The notes under the pieces are model-generated. The model saw only the letters and a list, made by a program, of their open reading frames with translations. It did no database searches and was not told the DNA's origin. From Pseudonocardia kunmingensis (lineage in GTDB: Bacteria; Actinomycetota; Actinomycetes; Mycobacteriales; Pseudonocardiaceae), in assembly GCF_006716445.1 (NCBI RefSeq), contig NZ_VFPA01000003.1, forward strand, positions 248,001-312,000: DNA of 64,000 nucleotides, in the 5' to 3' direction. How positions within the stretch are numbered: the stretch's first letter is position 1; every line of letters begins with the position of its first letter. The position numbers were made by a program, and so were the translations under genes. Positions 61,414 to 64,000 of the stretch are shown one piece after another.

Positions 61414-63171
61414 TCAACCCGCCGGCGCGAGCTGCGGACCGATGCGCAACGCCTCGACGAGGCCCCGGTAGAGCTCGTCGGAGGCCAACAGCTCCTCGTG
61501 GCGACCGCGCGCCCGCACCCGCCCGTCCTCCATGACCACGATCATGTCGGCGTCGACGACGGTGGAGAGCCGGTGGGCCACCGTGACGACCGCGCCGAGG
61601 CGGGCCTGCTCGCGGATCGCGTCGTGCACGGCGGCCTCGGTGAGCCCGTCGACCTGCGCCGTCGCCTCGTCCAGGAGCAGCACGTCCGGCGTGCGCACCA
61701 GCGCGCGGGCCAGCGCGATCCGCTGGCGCTGCCCTCCCGACAGCGACGAGGACGACAGCGGCGCGTCGAGGCCCCCGTCGAGCGCGGAGACGACGTCGAG
61801 CAGCCGCACCCGCTCCAGCGCCGCCCGCAGCTCGTCCTCGCTCGCGTCGGGGTGGGTGAAGCGCAGGTTGTCGCGGACCGTGCCGGGCACGACCGGCGTC
61901 TCCTGCTCCAAGTAGGCCAGGCGGGCCCGCACCTCGTCCGGCGTCTGCTCCCGGTACGGGCGCCCGGCGAGCAGGATCTCGCCGCGCCGCGGCTCGAGGA
62001 ACCGCAGCAGCAGCGCGAACAGCGTGCTCTTCCCCGCACCCGACGGACCGACGATCGCGGTGTGCCCGCGCGCCGGCACCACCAGGTCGACGCCGTCGAC
62101 GGCGGGCGCCTGCTCCGGGCCGTAGGCCGCGACGACGTCGCGGAGCTCGAGCACCGCACCGGTCGCGCCCTGCGGAGCGGTGGTGCCCGGCTGCGCGGAA
62201 CCGGTGTCCTCCTGCTCGAGCTGCTCGACCTGCGCGATCCGGCGGGCCGCGGCGATGCCCGCCTGCAGCGCCGTGAGGTTCTGGCTCAGCTCCATGATCG
62301 GCTCCATGAGCCCGAACGCGTAGAGCAGGAAGGCGATCAGGGTGGAGACCTCCAGCAGCCCGGCACCGACGCGCCAGGCGCCGACGCCCAGGATCAGGAT
62401 GATCGCGGTCTGGATCCCGGCCCAGGAGATCGTCCACGCCACGGCCTCCCGGCGCACGGCGCGGACGCTGTGGCGCATCGACGCGTCGGCGTGCGCGAGG
62501 ATCCCCGCGGCCTGGCGCTCCTCCGCCCGGCTCGCCTTCACCGTCCGGATGGCCCGCAACGCGGTCTCCAGCACGCCCCCGAGCCGGCCGAGGTGCTCCT
62601 GGGCCCGCTCCTGGGCCGTCGCGATGGCGGGCATCAGCACCGCGAACAGGACGACGACCACGATCACCGCGGCGACGGTCGTGGCCAGCAGCACCAGGTC
62701 GAGCACCGCCATCAGGACCAGCGTGCCGACGAGCATCACGACCCCGTTGGCCAGGCCGACCAGGCTGGAGGCCACGGCCTCGCGCAGCAGCACGGTGTCG
62801 GAGGTGACGCGGGCGACGAGCTCTCCCGGTGACCGCCGCGTGATGCCCGGGACGGTCGCGCGCAGGAAGCGGCGGACCATCGACTCGCGGGCCGAGCGCA
62901 CGACCCGCTCCCCCAGGGTCCCGAGCAGGATCCACTCGCAGATCCAGATCGCGGCACCGACCACGAGCAGGACGGCCAGCGCGGTGATCGGCCCGGCGAG
63001 CGACGCCGACGCGCCGAGCGAGTCGAGGATCCACTTCGTGACCATCGGTGTGGCGAGACTGGTCGCGGAACCGGCAAGCGCCAGTGCCAGGCCGAGCAGC
63101 AGCGTGCGCAGGTGCGGCCGGGCGATCGCCCGGATCAGGTGGAGCCCGGACACCGCGACTGGAGTACTCAT
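61414..63171 (-). CDS. ABC exporter half-transporter (permease-ATPase)
   Basis: A 585-residue type-IV ABC exporter subunit: six helices in the first 320 residues, then an ATPase domain with Walker A GPSGAGKST, Q-loop YLEQE, signature SLSGGQRQR, Walker B VLLLDEATAQVD and H-loop VAHRLSTV. It works as a homodimer or with another half, exporting lipids, drugs or peptides. An inverted repeat (GGAAC-N6-GTTCC, 63182-63197) lies just upstream and a TetR gene is divergent, so repression is likely. Confidence 0.93.
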   Translation of the reverse strand: MSTPVAVSGLHLIRAIARPHLRTLLLGLALALAGSATSLATPMVTKWILDSLGASASLAGPITALAVLLVVGAAIWICEWILLGTLGERVVRSARESMVRRFLRATVPGITRRSPGELVARVTSDTVLLREAVASSLVGLANGVVMLVGTLVLMAVLDLVLLATTVAAVIVVVVLFAVLMPAIATAQERAQEHLGRLGGVLETALRAIRTVKASRAEERQAAGILAHADASMRHSVRAVRREAVAWTISWAGIQTAIILILGVGAWRVGAGLLEVSTLIAFLLYAFGLMEPIMELSQNLTALQAGIAAARRIAQVEQLEQEDTGSAQPGTTAPQGATGAVLELRDVVAAYGPEQAPAVDGVDLVVPARGHTAIVGPSGAGKSTLFALLLRFLEPRRGEILLAGRPYREQTPDEVRARLAYLEQETPVVPGTVRDNLRFTHPDASEDELRAALERVRLLDVVSALDGGLDAPLSSSSLSGGQRQRIALARALVRTPDVLLLDEATAQVDGLTEAAVHDAIREQARLGAVVTVAHRLSTVVDADMIVVMEDGRVRARGRHEELLASDELYRGLVEALRIGPQLAPAG

Positions 63172-63181
63172 GGCCGATAGT

Positions 63182-63240
63182 GGAACACGACTGTTCCGTT
63201 CTCGTCAAACCAGTTCCATTATGGCGCAGTGCGGTACTGT
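63182..63240. promoter_or_regulatory. Divergent ABC exporter/TetR promoter region
   Basis: GGAAC-N6-GTTCC (63182-63197) is near the exporter start; TACTGT (63235-63240) is a -10 box 6 nt before the tetR GTG. The repeat is the plausible TetR operator. Confidence 0.5.
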
Positions 63241-63246
63241 CACCAC

Positions 63247-63816
63247 GTGGTCAAGGAGCTCGATGCCGCCCCGAGCAGCACTCGTGCGCGCACGCGCCGC
63301 GCCATCCTCGACGCCGGGGTGAGCATCCTGTCCCAGCAATCCGGCGCGTCGCTCGCCGAGGTGGCGAGCGCCGCAGGCGTGGGACGCACCACGATGCACC
63401 GCTACTTCCCCGAGCGCGCCGACCTGATCGCCGGCATCACCGCGGACCTGGTCGAGCAGATCGCGTCGGCCACCGAGCGCGCGCGGCCGCAGGACGGCCC
63501 CGCGCTGGCCGCGCTGGAACGGGTCTGCCAGGCCTACTTCGCCCTCGGCGACGGGCCGATGCTGATGCTGAGCGAGCCCCAGCTGTTCGGGCCGCCCGAG
63601 GACCACATGAGCGAGTCCGACCGCGCCGTCCTCGAGCTCGTGCGGCGCGGCCACGCCGAGGGCACGATGGACCCGGACCTCACCCCGGAGTGGATCCTGT
63701 CCGTGCTCTGGTCGCTGCTGTTCTCCACCTGGCTGCACACCCGCGAGGACGACGTGCCCGAGCACGACGCCCTCGCCCTGTGCCTGCGGACGCTGCGGAA
63801 GGCCGTCGCCGCGTAG
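63247..63816 (+). CDS. TetR family regulator of the divergent ABC exporter
   Basis: A 189-residue TetR protein: RRAILDAGVSILSQQSGASLAEVASAAGVGRTTMHRYFPERADLI is the HTH. GTG 63247 is preferred to GTG 63229 because TACTGT (63235-63240) ends 6 nt before it. It is divergent from the exporter, and a ligand-responsive repressor of the pump is the usual role. Confidence 0.9.
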   Translation: MVKELDAAPSSTRARTRRAILDAGVSILSQQSGASLAEVASAAGVGRTTMHRYFPERADLIAGITADLVEQIASATERARPQDGPALAALERVCQAYFALGDGPMLMLSEPQLFGPPEDHMSESDRAVLELVRRGHAEGTMDPDLTPEWILSVLWSLLFSTWLHTREDDVPEHDALALCLRTLRKAVAA

Positions 63817-63822
63817 GTGCCG

Positions 63823-64000
63823 TCAGGGCAGGGCCGCGGTCAGCTCCAGCTCGACGAGCTGGTCGGGGAACCCGAGGGCGGCGACGCCGAGCAGCGTGCT
63901 GGCGCTGGTGAACGCCGCACCGATCGGGGAGGAGGCGAAGCGGTGCCACGCGGCCGTCGCGGCCTCCTGCCCGCCGACCACGTACACGACCGACCGGACG
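63823..64000 (-). CDS. RidA family protein, 5' end missing
   Basis: The last 58 codons of a minus-strand gene that continues beyond the window. The visible end (VVYVVGGQEAATAAWHRF, then STLLGVAALGFPDQLVELEL) matches the C-terminal half of RidA/YjgF proteins, trimeric deaminases that hydrolyse reactive enamines/imines. The family Arg that binds the substrate carboxylate is not identifiable here, so the exact subgroup is open. Confidence 0.7.
   Translation of the reverse strand, partial: VRSVVYVVGGQEAATAAWHRFASSPIGAAFTSASTLLGVAALGFPDQLVELELTAALP

Overview
The window is chromosomal DNA from a very high-GC actinomycete. Pseudonocardiaceae is my best guess, but this is an inference from gene content and style and no phylogenetic marker is present. 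Supporting signs are near-saturated G/C at third codon positions, many GTG starts, operons joined by ATGA, GTGA or TGATG overlaps, an F420-dependent oxidoreductase, Ku, an AfsR/SARP giant regulator, a Cys-Ser-Gly type histidine ammonia-lyase and DUF3140. About 62 genes are supported; the first (icmF) and last (RidA family) are cut by the window edges. No rRNA, tRNA, CRISPR, prophage or intact transposase was seen.

Layout. 1-8.7 kb: fused isobutyryl-CoA mutase, an MFS/LysR divergent pair, a cytosolic BtuF-like protein, a 20-bp phased repeat array, an MFS/AraC convergent pair and a VapBC-like toxin-antitoxin pair. 8.7-15.1 kb: a six-gene leftward operon (LacI, lipoprotein binding protein, ATPase, two permeases, ManD-type enolase-superfamily dehydratase), apparently autoregulated through a LacI operator lying between its -35 and -10. 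15.1-22.2 kb: LLM flavin/F420 oxidoreductase, DUF3140, two tandem imine-reductase-like enzymes of opposite catalytic type, and a divergent AfsR/SARP regulator with three 11-bp-phased direct repeats between them. 22.2-28.9 kb: a choline-to-glycine-betaine module (choline oxidase, betaine aldehyde dehydrogenase, MFS, MarR) beside a LacI regulator with a perfect operator. 28.9-37.8 kb: TetR, two facing 22-bp tandem arrays, then a dipeptide-type ABC operon containing gamma-glutamyltransferase and a GntR regulator. 37.8-49.7 kb: Zn finger protein, Gfo/Idh oxidoreductase, threonine ammonia-lyase, signal peptidase II, acyl-CoA dehydrogenase and DHA2 exporter with their TetR regulators, hutH, and a rifampicin-phosphotransferase-like enzyme. 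49.7-64 kb: MMPL and Ku diverging from two identical-spacing operators, tiny Cys- and His-rich proteins, an APC permease, LysR, a MITE-like palindromic element, surface and membrane proteins, a phosphodiester glycosidase, a lipoprotein / 30-aa membrane peptide / DUF6766 operon, and an ABC exporter with TetR.

Themes. Most transport genes sit beside a dedicated one-component regulator, and in about ten places I can point to a plausible operator. At least eleven genes, mostly regulators, have a TANNNT -10 box ending 6-8 nt before the start codon, so leaderless transcription seems common here; this decided several start codons. Three non-coding stretches hold different families of phased or palindromic repeats of unknown function. 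These, the SARP-linked imine reductase pair, and the coupled lipoprotein/micropeptide/DUF6766 operon are the least explained parts of the window.
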